A stretch of 13,606 nucleotides of DNA from the NCBI GenBank assembly GCA_035687895.1, contig DASRUE010000210.1:1-13606 (forward strand), given 5' to 3'. The first letter of the stretch is position 1; each line of letters opens with the position of its first letter. The DNA is from JAERML01 sp035687895. GTDB taxonomy: Bacteria; Bacteroidota; Ignavibacteria; UBA10030; UBA6906. Shown piece after piece: positions 1 to 7,403 of the stretch. Under the pieces are notes generated by a model. That model searched no databases, was not told the DNA's origin, and was given only the letters and a program-made list of their open reading frames with translations. A program made the translations under genes and the position numbers.

Positions 1-587
1 CGGTGGGCGCGGTGGTGCTCGATGTCCAACACATGAAGATCGACGCCCTCTCTGCCGGCGGGCAGAAATGGCAGATGTCGCCGCATGGAACGGGATTCCT
101 CTACCTGACCGGGGAACTCCAATCGCGCATCCAACAAACAAGCCTCGGCTGGCTTTCGGCGGAAGATCCGTGGAATTTCCACAACTACACGCAGCCTCTT
201 GCTTCAACAGCCCGCAGGTACGAAGGAGGGAGCTTGAACATGCCCGGTCTCTGGGGAATGCGCGCAGCTCTTTCCACAATTCTTGAGTTCGGTGTGAAGG
301 CAATCGAAGAACATATCCTCGCCATCACGCGAACCCTTATGGATGGACTCCGGCAGATCGACGGTCTCCGTGTACTCACACCGGATGGCGATGCGCAACG
401 GGCAGGGATAGTGACTGTGTCGCCCCCTCCTGGCGTTGATGAAACCGTCGTCTTCAAAGCGATGTACCATCGTCAGATTACAATCGCTGTGCGCGAGGGG
501 AAATTCAGGTTCTCACCTCATTTCTACTGTTCGGCAGAGGACATGCACGCCACCGTCGGGGCGCTCAAAGAATGTCTGAAATCCTGA
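1..587 (+). CDS. Class V aminotransferase (selenocysteine lyase / isopenicillin N epimerase-like), 3' part only
   Basis: This is the C-terminal ~195 residues of a PLP-dependent fold-type I enzyme; the 5' part lies before the window and the first complete in-frame codon is at position 3. The segment SAGGQKW followed by HGTGFLYL matches the PLP-lysine region of the class V family (usually SGGHKW..GP.G.GFLY), so the lysine of GGQKW should form the Schiff base. The aspartate and glutamine of LDVQH match the cofactor-contacting D-x-x-Q motif. RYEGGSLNMPGLWGM matches the family's F/YE.GT.N..G...L block, and the C-terminal VREGKFRFSPHFY matches R.G..R.SPH.YN. Such enzymes act on small amino acids (C-S or C-Se lysis, transamination or epimerisation); the substrate cannot be read here. 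Full-length members are about 380-400 residues, so about half is missing. The stop codon lies one base before the permease start, so an operon with an amino acid transporter is likely. Confidence 0.88.
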   Translation, partial: VGAVVLDVQHMKIDALSAGGQKWQMSPHGTGFLYLTGELQSRIQQTSLGWLSAEDPWNFHNYTQPLASTARRYEGGSLNMPGLWGMRAALSTILEFGVKAIEEHILAITRTLMDGLRQIDGLRVLTPDGDAQRAGIVTVSPPPGVDETVVFKAMYHRQITIAVREGKFRFSPHFYCSAEDMHATVGALKECLKS

Positions 588-588
588 G

Positions 589-1899
589 ATGACCCAACTG
601 AAGCAAGCGCTGACGAAGTTCGACCTGACGATGATCGCCATTGGTGGGACGATCGGATCCGGGATATTCCTCACACCCGCGGTCATCGCGCAGCACCTTC
701 ATGACCCGGCAGCGATCCTTGGCGTCTGGGTGGTTGGCGGCCTCATGGCCCTTGCAGGAGCCCTCACCTTCGCGGAGCTCGGCGGACTTATGCCGCAGGC
801 GGGTGGGATGTACGTGTATCTCTCGAAGGCATACGGAGGTCTCGTTGCATTCCTGTTCGGGTGGGCATACTTCCTCGTTGTGAATACAGGCGGCATTGCA
901 GCGCTCAGCATTGCCTTCGCAACGTACCTCGGCTATTTCATTCCGCTTGGAGCCACCGGTGTTACTACCGTCGCCGTTGGCGGGCTTCTTCTCGTCACTC
1001 TGCTCAACGTTCTTGGAGTGAAGGTCGGAGGAATCTTCTCTGACGTATTTACCGTGTTGAAGCTTGCGGGTATCGCAGGACTGATTGTCGTCGGCATTGG
1101 CTGGGGAACCGGTGCGACAACGACATTGGGTGCAACACTCCCTTCCCTTCCCGGCGGTATGTGGAGCGGCCTGGCGGTTGCAATGGTGGGCGTCCTCTGG
1201 TCATACGGCGGATGGCAGCACGCATCGTTCGCAGCGGCGGAAGCAAAAGACCCAGCGCGGACAGTCCCGTTTGCCATGGTGGTCGGAGCAGCCGTGGTGA
1301 CCCTGACGTACCTTCTCACAAACGTCGCCTACTTGCTTCTTCTCTCAACTGAGTCCATCGCCGCCTCACCTCATGTTGCGGCTGATGCCGTCGGCACCAT
1401 CCTCGGCCCGGCCGGAGGAAGCGTGATTGCGCTCGCCATCTTCATCTCCACGTTCGGAACCACCGGTATTTACACGCTGACGGCGCCGCGCATTTATTTT
1501 GCCATGGCGCGGGACGGCGTCTTCTTCCAGCGCGTGGCGGAGATTCATCCCCGGTATCAAACGCCCGCGTTCGCCATCATCGTCCAATCTGCATGGGCGA
1601 TCATCCTCATCCTCTTTTGGGGAACGTTCGATCAACTCATTTCGTATGTGGTCTTCACCGACTGGATTTTCTTCGGCCTCACGGCAGCGAGTGTGTTCGT
1701 CTTGCGCAAACGCCTCCCGGATGCACAACGTCCGTACAGAACGCTTGGCTATCCTTTCACACCGCTGTTCTTCGTGACAATGGCAGCGTGGTTCGTGGTC
1801 AACACTCTCATTGAAAAACCTGAGCAGGCGTGGGCAGGCCTCGGGTTTCTTGCACTGGGCGTGCCTGTCTATTACTTCTGGAAGAAGAAAAACCGCTAG
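589..1899 (+). CDS. APC-superfamily amino acid permease
   Basis: A 436-residue polytopic inner-membrane protein with about 12 hydrophobic helices, expected to import (or exchange) amino acids or amines with protons or a counter-substrate. The first helix carries the APC signature IGGTIGSGIF at residues 18-27; the G-S-G-I-F break binds the substrate backbone in this family. ALTFAELGGLMPQAGGMYVY is the conserved E-L/P-x-(A/S)-G-G-x-Y block after helix 2. The later RTVPFAMVVGA, the APRIYFAMARDGVF loop and the C-terminal RKRLPDAQRPYRTLGYPFTP are also typical of the LAT-like/AdiC branch. Length is normal for the family (430-500). There is no clear Shine-Dalgarno; the ATG begins one base after the TGA of the aminotransferase gene, so translation is probably coupled. 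Substrate is unknown; pairing with an aminotransferase suggests uptake of the amino acid that enzyme uses. Confidence 0.93.
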   Translation: MTQLKQALTKFDLTMIAIGGTIGSGIFLTPAVIAQHLHDPAAILGVWVVGGLMALAGALTFAELGGLMPQAGGMYVYLSKAYGGLVAFLFGWAYFLVVNTGGIAALSIAFATYLGYFIPLGATGVTTVAVGGLLLVTLLNVLGVKVGGIFSDVFTVLKLAGIAGLIVVGIGWGTGATTTLGATLPSLPGGMWSGLAVAMVGVLWSYGGWQHASFAAAEAKDPARTVPFAMVVGAAVVTLTYLLTNVAYLLLLSTESIAASPHVAADAVGTILGPAGGSVIALAIFISTFGTTGIYTLTAPRIYFAMARDGVFFQRVAEIHPRYQTPAFAIIVQSAWAIILILFWGTFDQLISYVVFTDWIFFGLTAASVFVLRKRLPDAQRPYRTLGYPFTPLFFVTMAAWFVVNTLIEKPEQAWAGLGFLALGVPVYYFWKKKNR

Positions 1900-1910
1900 C
1901 CCCGTTTCTG

Positions 1911-1935
1911 CCGGAGTGTTTCAGTTTGGCTCCGG
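1911..1935 (+). terminator. Possible weak terminator stem after the permease
   Basis: CCGGAG and its exact reverse complement CTCCGG are separated by 13 bases, starting 11 bases after the permease stop codon. The stem is GC-rich but short, and no T-tract follows, so it would be at best a weak or Rho-assisted terminator. Confidence 0.22.
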
Positions 1936-2001
1936 ACATTCAAGTCAAATGGCCTCGCCTCATGTCATACAAACTCTCCTCCTCCTCAGGTTGTGCTTCT
2001 T

Positions 2002-2026
2002 TCCCCTCCCTTGTCAAGGGAGGGGA
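2002..2026. repeat. Strong palindrome (12-bp arms, 1-nt centre), possible dispersed intergenic repeat
   Basis: TCCCCTCCCTTG at 2002-2013 and CAAGGGAGGGGA at 2015-2026 are exact reverse complements around a single T at 2014. As RNA it would fold into an 11-bp stem with a three-base loop. A purine-rich tail with a GGGGAGAG core follows (about 2041-2055). The polypurine/polypyrimidine arms resemble short palindromic repeats scattered between genes in many bacterial genomes. That it is repeated elsewhere in this genome is inference from one copy. It could alternatively act as a transcription or mRNA-stability element behind the permease operon. Confidence 0.6.
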
Positions 2027-2094
2027 GCCACGGTTGACCGGAAAAAGGGGAGAGTTCTCGGGGCTATCACCAAACGCATTCGATCGATGATTCC

Positions 2095-2113
2095 TCCGAA
2101 GGAGTCCTTCGGA
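2095..2113. repeat. Hairpin with 8-bp arms and AGT loop
   Basis: TCCGAAGG at 2095-2102 and CCTTCGGA at 2106-2113 are exact reverse complements with a three-base loop. It is followed by ACAAAATGGGG rather than a T-run, so it is not a canonical terminator in the plus direction. It may be the second half of the same intergenic repeat unit as the palindrome at 2002-2026, or a separate element in the leader of the acyl-CoA ligase gene. Confidence 0.45.
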
Positions 2114-2265
2114 CAAAATGGGGCGCTTCCTCCGGTGTTGTCTCTGATGCTTCCCTTCCGTACATTATCACCGGCGACGGGCAGTTCCCCTGTGTCGTCT
2201 GCACCAGCTTCGTTCTTCCACCTGTTCTACGCTTCACATTCTCATTACGATATCGGACACGCTCC

Positions 2266-3999
2266 ATGAAAGTGACTGACGATCCTGTCCCGCTCTTTAC
2301 GGTTCACCATCTCACGACATTCCAGGACATTCTCACGCATTGTCTGCGGACCGTCCCCAACAAGATCGCCCTGGAGGATCTTAACCCGACGCCGATTTCC
2401 AAGGTCACGTATGCCGAGCTGCACGAATATGTCCTTCAGTTCGGTTCCGCACTCAAACGAACCGGGCTCAAGGAACGTGACCACATCGTCGTCATCTCCG
2501 AGAACCGCGTCCAGTGGGGCATTGCGTTTCTCGCGTGCACCACGTTCAATTACGTGGCCGTCCCCATCGACAAAAACCTGAAGGAGAACGAAATCGTCAC
2601 GATTCTGCATGCCTCCGATGCGAAGGGTGCAGTGTTCTCCGAGGCGTACAGGGAGATGTTCATCGAGTTCAAGCACACGGTCAAGGGGTTGCAGATTCTT
2701 GTGGACATGGACCTCGATACACGCGTAAATGGGCTTCAGTCGATGACCGAGATGATCGTGAAGGAGCAGATGAGTACCAAGACCGGGTCATTTCCGAAAC
2801 TCGCCCCGGAAGCCCTCGCCATCCTCGTCTTCACATCGGGGTCCATGGGACGAGCAAAGGGTGTGATGCTCTCGCAGAAGAACATCTGTACCAACCTGAT
2901 GGATATGCTTCGTATGATTAGTATCCGTCCGGCCGACCGGTTCCTCTCCGTCCTCCCAATCCATCATTCATATGAATGTACCTGCGGCTTCCTCTGTCCT
3001 CTCACTGCCGGAGCATCGGCCCATTACGCCCGGTCGTTGAAGACCATCGTTGAAGACATGCAGAAAGTCCGCCCGACCATTTTGCTTGGTGTGCCCCTTC
3101 TGTACGAGAAGATGTACAGGCGGATCACCGCTGCTATTGCCGAGAAGCGTCTCACATCGAAAGTGATCACACCCCTGAAGAAGATTGCCGGCATGATGGA
3201 GATGTTCGGAGCGAAAGAGTTTCGCCGGAAGGTCTTTGCCGAGATCCACGGGAAGTTCGGGGGCGCTGTCCGGTTATTCATCGTGGGCGGAGCGGCACCT
3301 GACCCGCGGGTTGCGGAAGGGCTTCGCTCATTCGGGTTCAACTTCGTGCAGGGGTACGGCCTCACGGAGACATCTCCCATCCTCGCCGTGAACCGTGAGT
3401 CGAACTTCAAAGATGAAGCCGCAGGCATTCCTCTTCCGAGCGTGAATATCCGTATCTCGGCACCTGACAATGAGGGACGTGGTGAGATCCTCGCCAAAGC
3501 ACCAACGGTGATGCTTGGATATTACAAGAACGAGAAGGCAACCGCGGACGTCATGGAAGACGGGTGGTTCCACACCGGCGATTTTGGCTTCATCGACGAC
3601 GATGGTTTTGTCCATATCAACGGGAGGAAGAAGAACGTGATCATCGCCCGGAACGGTGAGAATGTGTTTCCGGAGGAGCTGGAGGACCTGATCCACGGTC
3701 TCCCCTTCGTGCTGGAATCCGTGGTGTACGGCGCGAAGGATGCATCGGGTGGTGAGGAGATTTGCGTGCTCCTCGTCCCGAACGCCGAACACTTCATCGA
3801 GCATGCGCAGAAGCACGGACTGGAAGTCACCAGTCAGCTTGTGGAGAAGACACTCAACGACGAGATCCGAAAGCTCAACAAGACGCTCCCCATCCACAAA
3901 CAGATCCGAAAGGTGACGGTGCAGGAGCGTGAGTTCGAGAAGACAACAACACAGAAGATCAAGCGGTACCTGATCAACCAGGAGGATTCGACGCACTAA
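2266..3999 (+). CDS. AMP-binding long-chain acyl-CoA synthetase-type ligase
   Basis: A 577-residue adenylate-forming enzyme that should activate a fatty (or other carboxylic) acid to acyl-AMP and then acyl-CoA. All core motifs are in order: the phosphate-binding loop FTSGSMGRAKGVMLS at residues 189-203; VQGYGLTETSP at 361-371; GWFHTGDFGFIDDDG at 433-447, with D439 contacting the ribose; GRKKNVIIARNGENVFPEELE at the hinge, about 453-473; and TTTQKIKRYLI at 560-570, with K564 as the likely catalytic lysine. Length suits FadD-like synthetases (550-620). The P-loop is slightly unusual: Met194 and Ala197 replace the common Thr and Pro of TSGTTGxPKG. No signal peptide or membrane segment is seen, so it is cytosolic or peripheral. 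The start has no obvious ribosome-binding site. It converges on the motor operon with a 15-bp gap. The acyl substrate cannot be assigned. Confidence 0.92.
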   Translation: MKVTDDPVPLFTVHHLTTFQDILTHCLRTVPNKIALEDLNPTPISKVTYAELHEYVLQFGSALKRTGLKERDHIVVISENRVQWGIAFLACTTFNYVAVPIDKNLKENEIVTILHASDAKGAVFSEAYREMFIEFKHTVKGLQILVDMDLDTRVNGLQSMTEMIVKEQMSTKTGSFPKLAPEALAILVFTSGSMGRAKGVMLSQKNICTNLMDMLRMISIRPADRFLSVLPIHHSYECTCGFLCPLTAGASAHYARSLKTIVEDMQKVRPTILLGVPLLYEKMYRRITAAIAEKRLTSKVITPLKKIAGMMEMFGAKEFRRKVFAEIHGKFGGAVRLFIVGGAAPDPRVAEGLRSFGFNFVQGYGLTETSPILAVNRESNFKDEAAGIPLPSVNIRISAPDNEGRGEILAKAPTVMLGYYKNEKATADVMEDGWFHTGDFGFIDDDGFVHINGRKKNVIIARNGENVFPEELEDLIHGLPFVLESVVYGAKDASGGEEICVLLVPNAEHFIEHAQKHGLEVTSQLVEKTLNDEIRKLNKTLPIHKQIRKVTVQEREFEKTTTQKIKRYLINQEDSTH

Positions 4000-4014
4000 G
4001 CTAGAAGCCAAACG

Positions 4015-5379
4015 TCACTGCGGAATATTGAACTGCTTCGATGAGACCGACGTGCCGCCATACTGATCGGTGGCGGTGAGTTTGAGGAAGACGGCGGAGG
4101 GCTTGCCTTCGAGGTTGACGCTGATGGTGAACGAGGTGCCGCGGATCTTGTCCAACCGTGCGATCCCCGGCGGCTGGGATTGCAGTGACAGCGTTACCGC
4201 GCCACCCACGGGATCGGAGGCGGCGGCGGAAATCACGAACAGGTGTTTGTCACGGTCGATGTTCTGCTGCACCCACTTGATCTGCGGCGGAGGTGGTGCC
4301 GTAAGCGCGGCGCGATGATCTTTAATCTTCGTGCCGCGATACAGAACGCTGAATGCAAGCGATTTCCAGTTCCGCTCCGGCACAAGCACAATTTTCGGGA
4401 CTGCCGGCTTGTTTTCCATGGGCTGGCCATCATGCACAATATCCACGGAAAGGTCCAGCGGACTCAGTCCGGCAATCTGCCCGTCGAATGCATACGGGAT
4501 TCCCCAGAAACCCTTCTCGGAAGGGGGCGTTACGAACGTGGCCGGCAGGACATCCACCATGAACGTTGTGGCGGCTCGGTCCCTCTCCCCCAGACCGCGG
4601 CGCGCATCGGCGGTCACGGTGAACGATCGCTTCCCGAGAGCAGGCACATCCCACACAAACGTCACGAACGACGCTTCGGGGCTCCGCTCAATACGTCCTG
4701 CGCTCGCGCCAAACACGACCAGGTCCGGGTTTTCAGCACCGCTGAGGAAGATCTTCTTGTTGAAGGCGGGCCCCACGACCCAGTTCTCCACTGCCTCTTG
4801 AACGCTCAATGTGATCGGCGGTGACGAAACCCCTGAACGCTCCACTTTCGCAATCAGGAACGTCGTGTCACGGTCAACATTCTCCAGCCGTGGGGAATAA
4901 CCAACGGTGTACGTGGTATCCCTGATGAACACATGCATCTTGTTCCCCATCGTCGTGATACGCCGTGTATTGGCGGCCACCATGAAGCGGTACACACCTT
5001 CCTGCAACGGCGAGGTCATGAGAACACCATCGCCTGCTTCGTTCAACATCGTTCCTTCTATCGGCTGCTCTGTCTCCTCAGGAAAGAGACGGTGTGCATC
5101 CAGCAGCGAGAACACCACATCGCTCTTGTCCACCGGTCCGTCCACCTTCGCCCTGATCCTGACCGGCTCACGCGTGATCGGCTGGTTCTGGTCGATGAAG
5201 AACCGCGCCGTGTCCACATAGGCGCTGAGTGCAAGTGGTTTCACGTACACTTCAACAAGGTGCGCCAGGTCTTCATCCCGTTGCTTCAACAGATCGTCCC
5301 GCTCCATCGTGATGACAAAGACCGTCACCATCGCAACGATGTAGAGAACGAAGTAGAAGGAGATGTTGGAGGACTTCAT
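4015..5379 (-). CDS. GldM-like single-TM periplasmic motor-arm protein
   Basis: A 454-residue protein whose architecture matches GldM: a very short cytoplasmic N-terminus, one membrane helix (residues 6-25), a charged helical stretch (ERDDLLKQRDEDLAHLVEVY, 26-45), then several beta-rich domains to the C-terminus. One likely Ig-like unit covers about 187-276. The last (about 365-454) resembles a cadherin/Ig-like fold, with DPVGGAVTLSLQSQPPG and a closing TATDQYGG. In GldLM, the M subunit passes torque or force from the membrane to the outer-membrane machinery. I chose the ATG at 5379 because it follows the TAA of the GldL-like gene by one base and starts exactly at a TM anchor; a longer frame from 5436 would overlap that gene by 56 bases. 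No acidic or basic residue lies inside the helix, unlike MotB or ExbD. Sequence identity to GldM is not obvious; the call rests on architecture and the partner gene. Confidence 0.62.
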   Translation of the reverse strand: MKSSNISFYFVLYIVAMVTVFVITMERDDLLKQRDEDLAHLVEVYVKPLALSAYVDTARFFIDQNQPITREPVRIRAKVDGPVDKSDVVFSLLDAHRLFPEETEQPIEGTMLNEAGDGVLMTSPLQEGVYRFMVAANTRRITTMGNKMHVFIRDTTYTVGYSPRLENVDRDTTFLIAKVERSGVSSPPITLSVQEAVENWVVGPAFNKKIFLSGAENPDLVVFGASAGRIERSPEASFVTFVWDVPALGKRSFTVTADARRGLGERDRAATTFMVDVLPATFVTPPSEKGFWGIPYAFDGQIAGLSPLDLSVDIVHDGQPMENKPAVPKIVLVPERNWKSLAFSVLYRGTKIKDHRAALTAPPPPQIKWVQQNIDRDKHLFVISAAASDPVGGAVTLSLQSQPPGIARLDKIRGTSFTISVNLEGKPSAVFLKLTATDQYGGTSVSSKQFNIPQ

Positions 5380-5380
5380 C

Positions 5381-6070
5381 TTATTGCTTGAGCGGGTCGT
5401 TGTTCTTCTCTCCGAGGCGCTGTCCCATCTCGACAACGAGCTGCTCGAATTCCTTCCGCACCCGCAGATTGAACTGGTCGCTGACGAGGAGGTTGAGCTT
5501 GGTGGAGAGTTCCTGGAGAGAGGAATCGAGATTGCCGAGCTGCTCGAACCGTGATTCCGTCGTCCGGAGGCGGCTCTCCAGCAACGCGAGCTGCGCGCTT
5601 AGTTCTTTCATCGTGGCCACCATCCGGTCGCTCCGGTCGGGCGCAAGAGGTTGCTGCACGGGATGGCTCTGGTGGACGAGGACGGCAGGGTTTTCCGTGA
5701 TGGGTTCTTCGGGAGTGAAGTAGACCGTAATCGCCCAGATCACCAGGAGCATGAACTCAACACCAAGAGAGAAGTACACGACGGTGACGGGAAGAACCCC
5801 CAACCCGCGGAGGCCCACAGTGACGACAAGAAATCCCGCGCCACCGAGCACAAAGCTCTGCACGTTGTGCCGGTAGGTGGGGATGAAGATATTTTGCATG
5901 AACCGCTCGAAGCCCACGTCAAGTCCGTAGGCACGCACTTCATCCGCCAGCAGGGAGCGGAGTGGGCCTTCTTTCGTGTCCATTAAGAGAATGATAACAC
6001 CGAGAATCAATAACGCGGGCGAGATGAAGAAAAGAACGGGAAGAAAGAGTATTGCTCTGATGAATTTCAT
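5381..6070 (-). CDS. GldL-like inner-membrane motor subunit with extra N-terminal TM
   Basis: A 229-residue protein with a hydrophobic N-terminal segment (about 4-30), a loop of about 40 residues, then a helical hairpin (about 72-93 and 95-118) closing with VYFTPEEP, and a cytoplasmic coiled coil (about 150-215, LLESRLRTTESRFEQL). The hairpin resembles GldL as I recall it: G-A-G-F-L-V-V-T-V-G near the start, a buried acidic residue (E105 in SLGVEFMLLV) where GldL has TEA in its second helix, and an F-x-P-E-E exit like GldL's SAFEP. In GldL that glutamate is part of the proton path of the 5:2 rotary motor. Canonical GldL has only the hairpin; the extra first helix is unusual. A good ribosome-binding site (GGAG, six bases before ATG) sets the start. 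The GldM-like partner follows after one base, so the two are probably made in coupled fashion. The function is inferred. Confidence 0.62.
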   Translation of the reverse strand: MKFIRAILFLPVLFFISPALLILGVIILLMDTKEGPLRSLLADEVRAYGLDVGFERFMQNIFIPTYRHNVQSFVLGGAGFLVVTVGLRGLGVLPVTVVYFSLGVEFMLLVIWAITVYFTPEEPITENPAVLVHQSHPVQQPLAPDRSDRMVATMKELSAQLALLESRLRTTESRFEQLGNLDSSLQELSTKLNLLVSDQFNLRVRKEFEQLVVEMGQRLGEKNNDPLKQ

Positions 6071-6107
6071 GCGGTTCTCCGGTCCTGACAGTGTCGGGGC
6101 GTTACGG

Positions 6108-7391
6108 TTAGTAGATCACCTGAATGCGGGGTGAGACCATGAAGAAGTAGGATTGCTCCCAGGGCTTTGGCCCGCGCACGATGGGCGCGTAGTACTTCAC
6201 GTCCAGAAAAATGAAGTTCTTCACCAGCTCGAGCCACGTGTGGACGAAGATGATCGAGCTGTAGTACTGGACGCCGATGCTGTACATGTTCGAGCCCTGC
6301 CGGGTGTATTCCACTTTCAGGATAGGACTGGCAAAATCGGTTTTCTCGTTCGTGTCGATCTTGTATCCGAGCGGCGACACACCCCGTGCAACCTGATGAT
6401 AGCCTGCGCCTCCCGTCAGTGTAAACATATGGTCCTTCCCAAAAGGTGTATCGCGGCGGGTGTAATACAGTTGTGCGATTGTGTGGAGATAGTAGATGTT
6501 CGCGCGGTCGACGATGTTGGCAGGGTTGGTAACGTGCGTCAGTTCCCCGATGCTGAACTTCGCCCCGACCGCCTCGCTCACAAACGGCTGCTCGAATTCC
6601 CCCGAGATCCCCTTGGGTCCGTTTAGCAGGCGTGGACGGATCGACAGCGGCTCGATTTGATCGAAGGTACCTGGAGCACCAAAGCGCATCGGCGCGACGA
6701 TTCCCAACTTAAAGCGATCGAAGATCGCCATCACGCGGAGCGCGCCGGGTGCCCAGAAGTGGTATCCGATTTCATCGAAGCCGAGTTTTGCCTCAAGTCC
6801 CCAGCCGTTGCTGAAGAGCAGCCCCGCTCCAAATGCAGACGCGGTGATGCCCGCGAATTTTGGTGGAACGCCGAACGTGAGGGTTGTCCTCGGTTTGCTG
6901 GGGGTCCGGTCGACATTTTCCAAATCGTAGTCAGCGGAAAGAATCTTGGACCGCAATGAATCGCTGAGATGCACGTGCGTGTCACGCCGTCCCATCACTG
7001 CCGATCCCACGGAGAGCTCCATGAGTTCGGTCGATTCCGGATTCACAATGACCGTTACGGTGGCATCTCGCCGGACATCGGGAAAGCGGAGACGAAACGC
7101 CCGGTTGATGCGTTCGCGCAGGTCGTCGTCCTTCACAACCCATGTCGGATAGTGCACCTTGTACACACTATCCACCACGTTCAACGCCTCGAGCATTCGC
7201 TCCATACGGAGTTTATCCTGTCGCTTCTCTTCGAGCACCGAGCGAAAGAGGCTCACCGAATCGATCGGGGCAGCCGGCTGAGACACTTGTGCAGTTGTCG
7301 GCGCAGACCCCGCAACCATCCAGAGCATGAAACAAACCCAGCCTCCAAGTTGAGTCTCGCGTACAATCAGATGTCGCTTCAAAGTCGTCAT
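6108..7391 (-). CDS. Predicted outer-membrane beta-barrel protein, paralog of the preceding gene
   Basis: A 427-residue exported protein. A signal peptide is visible (WVCFMLWMVAGSAPTTAQ, likely cleaved after TAQ near residue 35). A charged helical segment follows (about 45-75), then a mixed periplasmic part with a conserved-looking VTVIVNPESTELMELSVG stretch. From about residue 185 there are alternating amphipathic strands typical of a barrel, ending in FFMVSPRIQVIY with a C-terminal aromatic residue, the usual signal for BAM-assisted insertion. It aligns along the barrel with the upstream gene product (EIGYHFWAPG vs EIGFPFWTAG; FDRFKLG vs YERFKFG; LLNGPKGISGE vs KLNGTRGILGE; SPILKVEY vs SPLIKFEY). 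It begins 12 bases after the upstream stop, and the motor gene follows 37 bases downstream. I do not recognise a named family; the link to the GldLM-like pair is the main clue to its role. Confidence 0.7.
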   Translation of the reverse strand: MTTLKRHLIVRETQLGGWVCFMLWMVAGSAPTTAQVSQPAAPIDSVSLFRSVLEEKRQDKLRMERMLEALNVVDSVYKVHYPTWVVKDDDLRERINRAFRLRFPDVRRDATVTVIVNPESTELMELSVGSAVMGRRDTHVHLSDSLRSKILSADYDLENVDRTPSKPRTTLTFGVPPKFAGITASAFGAGLLFSNGWGLEAKLGFDEIGYHFWAPGALRVMAIFDRFKLGIVAPMRFGAPGTFDQIEPLSIRPRLLNGPKGISGEFEQPFVSEAVGAKFSIGELTHVTNPANIVDRANIYYLHTIAQLYYTRRDTPFGKDHMFTLTGGAGYHQVARGVSPLGYKIDTNEKTDFASPILKVEYTRQGSNMYSIGVQYYSSIIFVHTWLELVKNFIFLDVKYYAPIVRGPKPWEQSYFFMVSPRIQVIY

Positions 7392-7403
7392 CGTATCATC
7401 GAG

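Larger units (their letters stand above)
1900..2265. other. Non-coding gap between permease and acyl-CoA ligase
   Basis: This 366 bp stretch holds no convincing gene. A plus-strand open frame through it (1811-2269) begins inside the permease and gives an unordered protein with no recognisable motif. What it does hold: a stem with 6-bp arms (CCGGAG 1911-1916, CTCCGG 1930-1935) 11 bases after the permease stop, a nearly perfect 12-bp-arm palindrome at 2002-2026, and an 8-bp-arm hairpin at 2095-2113. None is followed by a clear T-run. A promoter for the ligase gene should lie in 2114-2260, but no convincing -35/-10 pair stands out. Confidence 0.6.

Noticed and set aside
1811..2269. 152-codon plus-strand frame across the permease end and the following gap
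   Set aside because: It starts inside the permease, crosses the palindrome and hairpin, has no recognisable motif and ends over the ligase start; it looks like chance.
3328..4011. 227-codon minus-strand frame opposite the acyl-CoA ligase
   Set aside because: Antisense to conserved motifs of the ligase and without recognisable protein features.
4243..4824. 193-codon plus-strand frame opposite the GldM-like gene
   Set aside because: Low-complexity His/Arg-rich shadow; the minus strand has a coherent TM-anchored beta-rich protein with a coupled start.
4015..6070. ExbB/ExbD, TolQ/TolR, MotA/MotB or ZorA/ZorB pair
   Set aside because: The M-like subunit lacks the membrane aspartate of ExbD/TolR/MotB and any peptidoglycan-binding OmpA-type domain; the L-like hairpin resembles GldL more.
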